From NCBI GenBank assembly GCA_000727475.1, contig KL647289.1, positions 1,940,798 to 2,004,797 of the forward strand: 64,000 nucleotides of DNA, written 5' to 3'. The translations under genes were made by a program, and so were the position numbers. Shown piece by piece: positions 27,101 through 37,255 of the stretch. Under the pieces are notes generated by a model. The model did no database searches. It had not been told where the DNA came from and saw only the letters and a list, made by a program, of their open reading frames with translations. The stretch is from Sarcocystis neurona. Its lineage: Eukaryota > Apicomplexa > Conoidasida > Eucoccidiorida > Sarcocystidae. Position 1 is the stretch's first letter. The number at the start of each line of letters is the position of its first letter.

Positions 27101-29949
27101 ATCCGGACAACATGCGGGGGGGGACTCACGTCGGTTCGTAGAGGGCGGCCTGGGCCTGGATGCAGTCGTGACGCCTCTGTGTCCACCCCGCTCTCTATGC
27201 TGCATGCAGCTGCAGCTATTTCTGTACAAGCGCACTTTTCGTTCTCGTTTCGTCAACGTGCTGGTGTCTGGCAAAAGGGACGAAGAAGAGGCCCCATCAA
27301 ACACGCGCGGAGATACGCCTTCGGCATGGGCGTTCGGTCTGCGTGCGTCTTTGACGTGTTGCTGCACGTGTGGGGCTCAGGTGACACACAGCTGTGCAGT
27401 CTCGTTCTCTTCTTCTGGCTGACTCTCCCCCACGTTTTCCTTTTCTCGCGCTCTGCCTTTCTCGGTATATTTCTCTCCGTGCATGCTCTCTTTCTATCTC
27501 TGTGTGTCTGTGTCCTTCACTTCGTATGTATGTGTGAGAATACGTGTCTGTTGGTGGGCTTGCGGGTCTCTGTGTATATGTATATGTATGTGGATGCGTT
27601 TCTGCTGCTGGGCTTGTGGGGAGTGCACGTATGTCTGCCTTTCTCTGTACACCCCTGCATGCGTCCGTCTGTGATGCTTATTCTCCTTGTGAGGCCGCAG
27701 TGGCTTATCCGGACTCCGTGGATCCTCCCTTTTCTTTCAATAGACAGCTGCGTGCAGCTTCTCTCTCGGTGTATGTACAGCTGGTGCTTCTGCTGTGTGG
27801 GGCGTGCCTGGTGTGACGGACCGAAGTCATCCTGCCAATATGACGTAGGTCTAAGAATAGAACGCGTGCCTCTTTCTTTGCTAGAAATCTTGCGAAATTT
27901 GTATGTAGGCAACATTGGGATGCTAGCCTCGGTGTATCATAAAGTGCCGGAGTCATTTGCTGCTGGTGCTGCACCGGTCCCGCCTCCCGGGCGATCTGCT
28001 GGCGCGGGAGGGTCTGCTGCTGCCGGGGCGGCTGCGGCGGAGGCGACAGGAGCAGCGGGAGGAAGCAAAGGCAAGGCGGCAGCAGCTGCTGCTGTCGCAG
28101 GGAAGAAGAAAAAGAAGAAGGAAGTGGGAGAGGAACTCGGCGAAGAAACAGCAGCAGCAGCATCGGGCGGCGGCGCGGCGGCGGCGGACCGCGGGCACCG
28201 CAGACGCCAGCAGCAGCGGCGTGGGCCCGTCACCGACGCAGGGGAGAGGAGAGAGAACGGCGGCAGCAGCAGCAGCCGGCAGCACCGGCAGCCGCAGCCC
28301 GACGCTTCGAGCGACGAGGAGGACGAGGAAGAGGAGGAGGAAGAGGAGGACAAGAGGAAGAAGAAGACAGAGAGAAGAAGCAGCAGCAGAAGACGCCAAC
28401 ACACGAGGCGCACTTCACCGTCCGTGTCTTCGAGCGACGAAGAAGACTCGGCCTCCTCCTACAGGCGCAGGTGCTACAACCACTTGCATGCGTACCTTTA
28501 CGCGTATAGAAAGATTCACACCTCTACATATATATAATATATATATGGCTGAATAGATATGTAGAGATAGGTAACTAGAGACAGAATGGTAGATAGGTGT
28601 ATTAAATAGGTCCAGATAAATATGGATATATATAAGTAGCCTCAGTTGCATGGTTAATAGGTTGAGTAGGTACATATCCCAGAAAGACGGGCACATGCAG
28701 GTATGTTGAGAGACGAGCAGTAGATAGAGAGTCGTGAATAGATATACTGAGCTTTGTAGAGCGATACAGGTACAGATAATAGATAGATGTACATAGATAT
28801 AGATAAATACAAATAGACACATACGTATATATAGGTGCAGGTACGTAGATGTGTAGCATATACATACACATACATATAGATATATATAGAGAGAGATACA
28901 GAGAGAGATAGATAGATACGTAGACGTAGAGCAGAGAGAGATACAGACAAGACCTACACGCAGACTCGTATGCAGATTCACTGATTTGTTTATATCGAAT
29001 GTATAGATAGACAAGTGTATGTACATAGACAAAGAGAGGACCAGAGATATGGACACACACAAAGACACGTATGCACACACAGCTATATACGTAGATACGT
29101 ATGTGTGAATATAAATATATATATATATATGTATAGAGAGAGACAGATAGCTGTGTATGCACAGCTGCTAACAGATAGCTTCATGCGTATACATATACGT
29201 ATGTATACATACAGATGTGTATACAGATAGGCTTGCAGATATATATATCCGCACATATTTATCTGTGAACACATATATATATATACATATGTATTTAGAC
29301 AGATAGGTAGCTGTGTATACACAGCCTATGGCAGACAGCTTCGTAGACATGTATACATATACACAGAGAGGCATGCAGAAATATATATGCGCAGATGTGC
29401 ATGCGTGAATACTATATATATATGTAGAGAGAGAGATGGATAGCTGTGTATGCACAGATTCTGACAGATAGCTACACGTGTACACATGTACGTATGTATA
29501 TGTATGTATATGTAAATATATATATATATATATATGATAGAGGTGTGTGCAGGAGGAAGGGCCACTAGGGGACGACGTCTTTTCCCGCTGTTTCATGTGT
29601 GTTCGTCGCAAAGTGCCGTGGGAGACGTTCTCTTCTGAGCTGCTGCATTGCCTTCTGCGTGTTTTTGTCTCGTTCAGAACTTCGGCACTGACCTGCACTT
29701 CCTTTTTCTCTTCCTTTCTTTCTGGAGCTACATACGTGTCCGTTTGTACGTATGTATTTGCACGGATAGGTACTCCTTTGCATGCGCGACGGATGTGTCT
29801 CCGTTCCTGTTGTTTGTGTGCCCGCCCCCCCGCTGAATGCGCAGCATTTTCCCTCCCCTTCGTTGCTGATTATTAGCAAAATCTGCTCCCCTTTCCAGCG
29901 TGCTTCACTCTTCCCAACTGCTGGAAGTTTCGTGTGAAACACTGAAGCG

Positions 29950-29984
<35 letters not shown>

Positions 29985-32900
29985 ATGCATATATCGAGAG
30001 AGAGAGAGAGATGTCTGTATGTGTGTTTGTGTGTGTATCACTTCGTATATATGACAGAGCGAATATACGTGTATACGTGTACGTGATTGCAAGGCTGTGT
30101 TGCTCTCTTGCGCTGCTGGTCCTTTTCTCTGCCGATGGTGCAGCTCCGAGGGCGGCTCCACCGATTTGCTCGGTCTCAGTGACGACGTACGTTTCCCGAG
30201 AAGGAAATGCGCCTTTCCTTTCGCTGCTGCTGCTGTTCTTGCTACTGCTGATGCTGCTGCGCGTGCTTCTGGTGATGCTCCAGCTCCTGCGGTTACTCCT
30301 GCTCCTGCTGCTGATGCTGCTGCTGTCGCTGCTGCTGCTGATGCTGCTGCTGCTGCTCCAGCTCCGGCCGTTGCTGCTGATGTTGCTGCTGCCCATGCTG
30401 CTTCATGTGGTGCTGTTTCCTCTCCTGCCGCCTCTCCTGCTGCTTCTTTTCGTACTGCTGCCTCGATAACCCGCTTCTTCTTCCTATGCTTACACCACGC
30501 GCTTGCGCATCTGCTACTGCTGCTTCTCCTACCCCTGCAGTTGCGTCGAATGGCTGTGCGTCTCGTGCCGCTGCTGCGTCTCTTTCTTTTCGTGCTCCTT
30601 TCCCATCGTACTTCCAATGTAGCCTCTTCTTCGTCTGCTGTTGCCGCTTCTTCTCCTTCGTCTGCTGCTGGTGCCGTTGCCTCCTCGTATGCCTCTCGTC
30701 CTGGCGCCTCTGCTGCTGCTGCTTCTTCTGCTTCACGTACTGCCGCCGCGGCCTCTCGTTTCCCTGCCCGTCTGCTGTTTTCGCTGCTGCTGCTGCGGGA
30801 CACTCACGCGCCTCTACACGCGTTCCTCCGTAGAGAAACACACGCCTGCAGATGCATGTATTCGGGTGTAGAGTCGCCGAGATACCGAGAGATAGAGAGC
30901 AAGAGCGAGAAAGGAAAAGAAAAGAAAGTTGAGCGGGACGACACAGCAAAACATGTGCGTAGTATAGAAGCCACGACTTCCAGTCGCTCGCATCAGTGCT
31001 ACCGTCTGTCTCTCTACACAAGTGCACGCATTTACATATATATATATATATATATATAAGCATACGTATATCCGCACGTAGATGTGTAGATAGATACATA
31101 TACATATTAACGCCGATGTAAAATTTGCTGTGTGTGACGGTCTCAACATCTACAAACAAATACGCATCTTCCCCGTGGGGACGCACGGGCGTCGTCTTCT
31201 CTACGAATACATACAGAATACCTATATGCGTCTATTCGTTTATATACATATATATATACACTCGAATAAGCATGTATGTATATATACGTATATGTACATG
31301 TGTATGGGTTGAGGCGTATCTGTATATATATGTATATGCTCCCGCGGCCGCAGCTGCTCGTCTTCTGCTGGTGCAAACTATCCCGGCCGAGGCTTCACAC
31401 GCGCTGTTGCCAAGCATAGGGGGACGCGACGCTCTCCCGCTTCAGCGACTCTTCAGTAGACGAGGCTGTTCTGCTGTGGACGCTTGCCGTCTTCACTTTT
31501 TCTGTCGCTGCGGCACGCGTCACATGTGCTGCTTCTGTCGACCTGCTCCTCCTGCGACACTCTGGGCCTCTCTGTTTGTTGCCGCTGCGGCTGGGAGCCC
31601 GCCGGCGGTATGTTGCTGCCGTTGGTGCTCCCGTAGCTGCTGCAGGAAATGCACTGACTTCTGTTTCTGTTGTTGCACCTGCTGCTGCTACGAGCGCAGC
31701 TGTACGTGCGCAGCTGCTGCTGCTCGGCCCGCTGTTCTGTTGCTGCTGCGATGTGCTTCCTGCTCCGCTTTATCTGCTGCACTCCTGTTGACGTATTTCT
31801 TCTGTCGCTCTGGACGCGCCTGGTGTTTTCCTTTTCTGTAGTAGAAGGTGCCGTGGCGTCGCGGACACGGCATTATATACCGACTCTTGTTCGTATTTGC
31901 TGCTGCTGGCGGGGTTGCCACCGCGTGCGCGGGTGCCGTTGTTCTGGCTGCTGCTGCTGCTGCTGTTGCGCGGGTGTGTCTGATGCATGTGCTGCGGCGG
32001 CGGTGCGTCTTGCCGGATGGTGATGTTGCGGCTCGCTGTACTGTTGCTGTCTTTTCCCCTGCTGTCGCCGCTGCCGGTGTGTGCGCTGCTGCTGATAAGG
32101 ATCGTACGGCGGGGGAAGTCTGATCGTCCCCAGCAACAGGAAAAAACCTACGGGGTCACGGCTGTGTGCCGTGCCTTTGACTGTTATCTCCGCACGCTGC
32201 CGCCGGATTGCTCTGGGCGGTGGGACAAGTGCTGCAGCAGGGGAAGCTCCGTGTTTGTCCACTGCAGCAGGCGCTGGCGGTGTGGTGGGGCAGGCGCATC
32301 TGCTGCATCTGCTGCCGCTGCTGCTATGCATGCAGTAAAGCGGGTGTCGTCGGTCGAAGACTCAGCCGTAGACATTCTAAGGAGTACAACTACGAAACAT
32401 GAGGGATGCATATCGAATGAGCTCTGAGTTGTGGCGTGTGTGCTGCTGCTGCAGCCGCCGGCGCCACCGACGCCGCCTCGAGCAGCGATGCAGCGGCGTG
32501 TGGTGCTCGGGCCAGAGCAGCCGGGGGTACGGCAGCAGCGGGGCCTGCAGATCGAAGCAGCGCTAGAGAGGGTATCAGGTGAGCGTTGCCTGTGTGGCTT
32601 CTTTGTTTTTTCTTCCGTTTCAACGACGGATATCGAAAAAGGCAGCAGCCAGTCCTGCTGCTGCTGCTGCGAAGGGGCGCCTCCAGACTTGTGTGTGTGT
32701 GTGTGACGTCGTCCGTATCGTCGCATGCAACAACTCGCCGACACGCGAGAAGAAGCGCAGCAGCAACAGCAGCAGACGCGCTGTTTCTAAAGACGGGGTG
32801 GGGAGGAGCAGCAGGAGGAGGGGCAGCACCCGCGGCAGAGGAGAAGAAATGGAAGAAGATAAGTGCATTATTGTTGTTGTGGGGGTTCTTGCTGAGGCGG

Positions 32901-35900
32901 CGGGAGGAAAGACAGACAGCTGCAGAGAGAAGCTTCTCTCTTTCGCTCGTGGAGAAGTTCGAAGTGCAGCAGACGGCGAGAGAACGAGAGAGAGAGGGGG
33001 GGATGCGAGGAGACACGCTTTCTGTGCGTTGTATCTTCGCGTGGGGGAGATACCGGAGAGGAGCAGCAGCAGCAGCAGCAGTAGGAAGACCGCGTATGAG
33101 GAAATGACTGCAAGTTGTTCGTGTTTCTCCACGTCAGAAAAGCGTGAGACAAGACAACGTGCGACAGCAGCAGCACAGAGAATGTTGCTGTTGTTCCGCA
33201 CACTTCGGAGTGTACCCGCCGAAGTAGCAACAGCAGCAGCAACAGTGACGGTCGAAAAAGCTTGCGTGCGACGGCACACAGGGTAGCGGCTTTCAACCAG
33301 AAGCACACTCGGAAGTGGGAAAAGGGGCAGAAAAGAGAAGAAACTACCAGACAGCGACAGTCTGTGTTTGCTCGGGAAGGTGGGCAGAAGCAGCACCAGA
33401 AGAAAATGATGAAGAAAAGGAGAAAAGGAAGCACGGCTGCGCGGTAGGTCACGACGTGGTTTCGGTGTCTCTGCATGCGCGCATGCGTCTCTCAGATGGA
33501 GCATCATCTGGAGTATTCGCGTCTCCGACTGCATGCAGTCTCGTCTCCCTGCTGCAACGTCTCACGAGAGGCACTCTGCCGCGCAGCAGGTGGACACTCC
33601 CTCGTATGCGCATCCCCCCCTGCAGGCCGCTTAGGACGACTTCATGCCGACACTGCATGCGTTTGCCTCGCGTGCTTCCCTCTGCATGCAGCCGGGCCGT
33701 CGTGCGCGTGTCCGGTGTTGCTCACCCGGCTCGTCTGCTACATACATACAGCCTGCTTGTACGCGTGTGTGGGACTGCTGACGTGGGCTGCAGGAGGAAT
33801 TCAGCTGTTGCTAACGGTGACGAATCGCGCCTGCCCCACAGTTCTCTCGGAGTGGAACATACAGTTCAACAAAAACTCTTTTGGCTTGGCTCCTGCTGCT
33901 CCGCTGCAGCTGCCTTCCCTGCGTCCCGGGGCTGCTGCCAATGCTGCGCTCCCCGTGCTGCCGGGTCTTCTCAACTCCGACACCCCTCCGACTCTGCCAC
34001 TCGCTCTCCAGGTGCGGTGTGTCAGGCGTCTGTGTTGTGTGCGTGCGCACGGGGGGCGCGTCTCGTTTACGTACATCCCAACCTTGTGACTGTCGAGCTA
34101 CACTCTTGCGTAGGTTCTTTCCGGTGTACGTACACCGCGGCGCGATGGTAGTGTGCGAGTCCAGTCGTCTACGTGTCTGTCCCGGTGGACGTACGTGTGC
34201 ACCAGCGACGCGCGCAGCTGAAGAGGATTCCAGTCGTAGACGTGGTTATTCCGGTGTACATACACCAGCGACGCAAGGGTGTAGTTCCGTTCACAGACGT
34301 GCACGGACAGCAGCGTTACACGTTTCCATCTGTACGCATGGCTTTTCCGGTGTTCGTACAGCAGCGACGCACACGTGTATTTCTTGCGCTCGCAAATGTG
34401 CATTCTCTGGTGTACGTACACCAGAGAAAGACACGCGTCTTTACACTTACGCACCGGTGTACATACGCAAGCTCAAGTGTCACATGCAGAGATTGTATAC
34501 TCACACACCTGCATGCAAGTAGGGATGTAGATCGAGACAGGACTCTTGCATGTGGGAGTGTATTTGGCACAAAGAAAGGGACGTACCCGCATACAGCCAG
34601 ACGTATTACACACGTACGTGAGGGAGCACATTTCTACGTTTTATTCGCGCGTGCTTCACACAAGTATAAAGAGGCTCATTCGTTCGTGTGTACGTACACC
34701 CCAACACGCATGCTGTTATCTATATGCATACGTATACATATATATATACATATATATATATATCTATATATCTATACACACCTGTATATATGTATGTCTC
34801 TGTGTGCAGTAGTGATGCGTGCTCGGGTGTTTTTTTGCGAAGAGATTGATTGGAGGAAGTAGCGACATTTGAATCGAAAGGCAGCCTGCTGATTATATGA
34901 GTTTTCCCAAGTTCTCTAGTGATTCGAGTGAGCGCTTGTATGCGCTGCTGCTGTTGCTGCTGCTGCTGCGGTGTGACGGGTGTTGTCGCTGCTGCGTTGC
35001 ATCCATTTTTGCTGCCGCCGGTGTGTTCGGGTCGTGGCTGCTGCCGCTGTTGCTCCTTTGGCTGCTGCAGCAGCCGCTGCTGCGCGTGACGCTCTGTGCT
35101 GCTGCTGCTATCGACGCCGATCTTGGAGCTGGGGCTGCCGCTTGTGTTCTTTTGTTCATGTTGTTGCAGGTGGCAGTAAAGACGAATATCGATGAATTCT
35201 ATTTCCTGCTGCCCTTCTCTTTCCACGTCGTGCTCCAAGAACACGTCCCTATCGAGAAGGAGTCGTTCCGCAACAAGTGGCTGCAGCTAGGAGAAGAGCG
35301 ACAGGTGAACACAGATGCTTCTTCTTCGTGCAGCTGCTTCCTCCTGCTGCTTCCTCCTGCTGCTTCCTCCTGCTGCTTCCTCCTGCTGCTTCCTCCTGCT
35401 GCTGCATTACATCACTGCTGCAGCTCGCTTCACAACAGTGCTGCATGTATTGCTTGCATAGCTTGCAGTGCTCCACTGAGGAATATGGATATATATATAT
35501 ATATGTATGTACACAGATACATACGTAATTTGACTTCGACATATATATACATATACATGTATGTGTATGAATAGACACACGTACGTACACTTACATACAT
35601 GTATATATATATATATATGTAGAGAGAGAGATAAACGTATATATATATAGTAGATCTACGTAGGAGCAGTAAAGCTGCAGCGGTTGTCCACCAGCTGGGA
35701 AGTGGTGGTTTTACTGTGAAGCGACAACGCGGGACTCGTTCACTTACGTCAGCAAGACCTGCGCTGCTCGCGTGCAGCAGTTCATCAAGGCATATCACTT
35801 TTTCTACAAAAGTTCACATCAGAAAGCCTTGCGCTCAAGTCCCCCCTAAATATATATCTACGCACACACACACACATACATTTTTTGTTCATATTCTTTG

Positions 35901-36111
35901 TGTCTCCCTGACTAGTAATTTCCCCACGGATATATCTCTAGAGTTCTGTGCTGCGTGGGAGCGCGCTAGGGAATAAGGAGCATGCGCTGCTAATAAACTG
36001 AGACGCGAACTACGTGCGTGTTGTCCCCGTGTGAACTACATGCATACGTACATAGACATAGATACATACGATATACACCGCTGCATGCAGGCACGCATAT
36101 ATCCGGGCATT

Positions 36112-36144
<33 letters not shown>

Positions 36145-37255
36145 GTATTTACACATATTTGTGTATAGGATTGAAGAGAATTACATCTCTCGGCACGCAA
36201 GAAGAAGAAACAGCCACATTCTAGTCCATCCGTCCAACCGGTTTCTGCTGCCGCTCTCTGCTGCTGCTTTGCTGCTGCGGCTGCTGCTGCAGGGCGTGTT
36301 GATGGCAGCGGCGACTGCTCCGCTGTCGTCGGCGTCGTTGGGCGAGCGCTTGCGGAGTGGCAACATCTTCCACATCGCGCAGTGGACCACCTACACCTTC
36401 GTAAGTCGCGTGATCCCTTCTTGACATCTTTTCCTCTTCACTGTTTCTCGCCCCCTCCGGTGCAGCAGCAGGCCGTCGGTGTACAGGGGCAAGCCTCGCG
36501 TGCGGACGCTTCACTTTTTTCACATGGCCGTGCCGGCCTGCATGCAGCGGCAGTGGGAGCCGCAGGTGAAAGAGAGTCGCCCTATTTTCCAGATAAAGGA
36601 AACTGCACATATATTCTCACGTGGGTGTGAAGAGGCATGCCGCACGCAGTCGTTCCTTCGTGCAGACCTGGGGAGAGCTTCTTACGTCTGTGCGGATTTG
36701 GCTGCTGCATGCAGGACACGCACTACGTCGCAGCAAAAACTGTCAACGAATTGTTGATTCTGACGGAGATTTCTGTTCAAAAAGATGGAAATCTCGTGAA
36801 GCTCGTCGTCCGCAGCGAATCTGCTGCGCTGGTGCGTTCTCGTACTCCCTTAATGTCGACTCTCTCACAAATACGCAGAATAACTAGCTGTGTGGGTGAT
36901 GGTGTACGTACGTATACTAATCCACGTGTATGATGATGTACGTATACACATGTATAGACATTACACACGTGGGTATGTATATATATATATATGTATGTGT
37001 ATACATGCGTGGGTACATGTATATATGCATGTCTTTATATGCACACGTATGAGCGTGTACGTAGGTGTTGATGCCGATGTAAAAAACGTGACGGTGATTG
37101 TTTGGGCGCGACTAGCGTTATCGTCTGCATGCAGAAAAGGGCAGTAGCATATCGACGTGTTCAGGCGTCGCCGTCTCTCTGTGTTCGATACGCACATGTG
37201 CTGTCTCTCTCTCAAGGTGCAGCAGAGCTGGGTAGTGCTCTCCTTTATATACTAA
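6713..37255 (+). CDS. AP-1/AP-2 complex subunit beta (beta-adaptin), 20 exons
   Basis: Large subunit of a heterotetrameric clathrin adaptor that sorts cargo at trans-Golgi/endosome or plasma membrane. Exons: 6713-7020, 8563-8702, 10316-10468, 12021-12075, 13005-13120, 14299-14341, 17266-17422, 20028-20120, 21410-21606, 22804-22904, 24594-24803, 26616-26741, 27909-28470, 30144-30186, 32455-32578, 33794-34011, 35170-35304, 36293-36400, 36715-36831, 37217-37255. All introns are GT-AG, every phase matches, and the sum is 3045 nt (1014 residues plus stop). Diagnostic stretches: [20 protein letters not shown] (exon 1), [10 protein letters not shown] (exon 2), [12 protein letters not shown] (exon 4), [12 protein letters not shown] (exon 9), LRDRAYIYWR (exons 11-12), [11 protein letters not shown] (exon 16). 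The protein is slightly longer than animal beta-adaptins (about 940) because of a charged hinge. Five donors begin GTGC. Whether it serves AP-1, AP-2 or both cannot be read from the sequence. Least certain are the last 12-codon exon and the donor of exon 13. Confidence 0.93.
7829..8560 (+). repeat. CTG-rich end of beta-adaptin intron 1
   Basis: Interrupted CTG/GCTG runs occupy the last 700 bases of the 1.5-kb intron, up to the splice acceptor CTCCTGCAG at 8554-8562. All reading frames here give Leu/Cys/Ala runs and are not coding. Confidence 0.7.
8860..9130. repeat. TA/TG/CA microsatellite region in intron 2
   Basis: ACATAC, TATATA and CT runs make up this block, including a (TC)n tract near 9071-9088 and a (TA)n tract near 9101-9112. 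No gene is seen in it. A second similar block lies at 9665-9965 in the same intron. Confidence 0.7.
10551..10610 (+). repeat. 18-bp tandem repeat in intron 3
   Basis: A unit TGTCTTCCTCGCGCGGTG is repeated a little over three times starting at 10551, 10569, 10587 and 10605, with one A-for-G change in the second unit. It lies about 80 bases after the exon 3 donor. Confidence 0.8.
11580..12020 (+). repeat. CTG-rich end of intron 3, reaching the exon 4 acceptor
   Basis: Interrupted CTG runs continue to the acceptor GGTTGCAG at 12013-12020. As elsewhere, the CTG sequence occupies the 3' part of the intron and takes the place of a polypyrimidine tract. Confidence 0.7.
14461..15300. repeat. Minisatellite and TA/TG microsatellite in intron 6
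   Basis: A unit containing CCCATACACATATATA, a TA run, GGGGATAGAGAGGGAGA occurs at about 14484 and 14541, with looser copies near 14665 and 14812. The following 14980-15300 is TA/TG microsatellite. No coding sequence is seen in this part of the 2.9-kb intron. Confidence 0.7.
16320..16565. repeat. GATA/TAGG-type microsatellite in intron 6
   Basis: Imperfect repeats of AGATAGATA, TAGGTA and GACAGACAGA fill this block. Nothing in it resembles a gene. Confidence 0.65.
17670..18330 (+). repeat. CAG-rich block followed by CTG in intron 7
   Basis: Starting about 250 bases after the exon 7 donor, the plus strand carries dense CAG/GCAGCAA repeats (17815-18110). It turns to CTG-type near 18230-18320. 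Minus-strand open frames here encode only Cys/Leu runs. Confidence 0.75.
18380..18830 (+). repeat. Six-copy minisatellite with splice-acceptor-like core in intron 7
   Basis: A core TTTCTCTCAGAAGCGAGAGA followed by GCCTCTG appears six times, near 18381, 18431, 18475, 18541, 18661 and 18761, with increasing divergence towards the ends. The copies are separated by TA microsatellite of 20-90 bases. The core looks like a pyrimidine tract plus CAG acceptor, but no exon follows. Confidence 0.8.
20440..20700 (+). repeat. CTG-rich block in intron 8
   Basis: Interrupted CTG repeats fill the middle of the intron between exons 8 and 9. The nearby LEKLE and adaptin sequence ends at 20120, so this block is non-coding. 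Confidence 0.6.
21931..22010. repeat. 21-bp tandem repeat in intron 9
   Basis: Units of 21 bp beginning GTATACAGACAACC, GTGTGCAGACAGCC, GTGTACAGACAGCG and GTGTACAGGCAGGG start at 21931, 21952, 21973 and 21994. The unit shares GTGTAC with the palindromes described elsewhere. Confidence 0.8.
22919..23065 (+). repeat. CAG-rich block just after the exon 10 donor
   Basis: GGCAGCAG and GCAGCAGC repeats begin 15 bases after the donor at 22905 and run for about 145 bases. This intron's 3' part lacks an equally dense CTG block. Confidence 0.7.
23500..24240. repeat. TACGCATGCATG and TA/TG/CA microsatellite in intron 10
   Basis: 23520-23760 is a run of GTACGCATGCATGTG-like words. 23930-24230 contains TA, CA and GA microsatellites. 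No gene is visible. Confidence 0.65.
25440..26612 (+). repeat. 1.2 kb CTG-rich block ending at the exon 12 acceptor
   Basis: This is the longest CTG-rich block in the window. It fills the 3' two thirds of intron 11 and ends in GGTGCTGCAG at 26606-26615, where exon 12 begins with the conserved AYIYWR codons. Long open frames on both strands encode Ala, Leu, Cys or Ser runs and are repeat artefacts. Confidence 0.75.
28530..29545. repeat. GATA/TA microsatellite with 130-160 bp tandem units in intron 13
   Basis: 28550-28980 is TAGATA/ACAGA-type microsatellite. From about 29130 a unit opening ACAGATAGCTGTGTATGCACAG recurs near 29141, 29303 and 29433, each followed by ACAGATAGCT-like sequence and a TA run. 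Units are 130-160 bp and clearly related. Confidence 0.7.
30220..30830 (+). repeat. CTG-rich block in intron 14
   Basis: Dense CTGCTG repeats begin about 35 bases after the exon 14 donor and continue to 30830, the exception to the rule that CTG lies at intron 3' ends. A second CTG-rich block (31560-32330) leads towards the exon 15 acceptor at 32454. Confidence 0.65.
34121..34705. repeat. Degenerate palindrome array (GGTGTACGTACACC family) in intron 16
   Basis: The palindrome or a one- to three-base variant followed by AGCGACGC occurs near 34121, 34182, 34251, 34347, 34408, 34455 and 34686. One copy (34405-34426) is a perfect 22-bp palindrome with CTCT/AGAG flanks. Spacing is about 45-70 bp. 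Both strands stay open across much of it (for example PVYIHQRR on plus, SLVYVH on minus), but it sits between ear exons 16 and 17. Confidence 0.8.
35330..35405 (+). repeat. 13-bp tandem repeat in intron 17
   Basis: The unit CTGCTTCCTCCTG is repeated about five times, 25 bases after the exon 17 donor, and merges into plain CTG. Confidence 0.85.

Larger units (their letters stand above)
27909..32578 (+). other. Beta-adaptin hinge, exons 13-15, with charged low-complexity insert and a DLLGLSDD micro-exon
   Basis: Exon 13 finishes the trunk (VYHKVPESF) and then encodes an Ala/Gly-rich segment, a KKKKKK run, Arg/Gln-rich sequence, an acidic run ([13 protein letters not shown]) and Ser/Arg-rich sequence. 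It ends in phase 2 before a GTGCTA donor. The 43-nt exon 14 (30144-30186) restores the frame as a Ser codon and reads [14 protein letters not shown]. Such leucine/acidic hinge motifs are the kind used to contact clathrin's terminal domain, though the canonical LLNLD box is not exact. Exon 15 gives a Pro-rich stretch, then VVLGPEQPG and [14 protein letters not shown], the start of the ear. The interval also holds two introns of 1.7 and 2.3 kb filled with microsatellites and CTG repeats. Additional alternative hinge exons cannot be excluded. Confidence 0.8.
32455..37255 (+). other. Beta-adaptin appendage (ear) domain, exons 15-20
   Basis: About residues 785-1014 form the C-terminal ear, matching the usual size of about 235 residues. 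The sandwich subdomain contains [14 protein letters not shown] and reaches LALQ at the end of exon 16, joining [16 protein letters not shown] in exon 17, which matches the family exactly in phase. The platform subdomain follows with [21 protein letters not shown] (exon 18) and [20 protein letters not shown] (exon 19). Exon 20 supplies a short helix ending SFIY and a TAA stop at 37253-37255. The ear binds accessory proteins and clathrin in other eukaryotes. If exon 20 is not used, exon 19 would read on into repeat-like sequence, so the extreme C-terminus is the weakest part. Confidence 0.85.

Noticed and set aside
29565..30803. 412-codon minus-strand open frame
   Set aside because: Composed of CAG/GAA-type repeat translation across adaptin introns and antisense to the exon 14 micro-exon.
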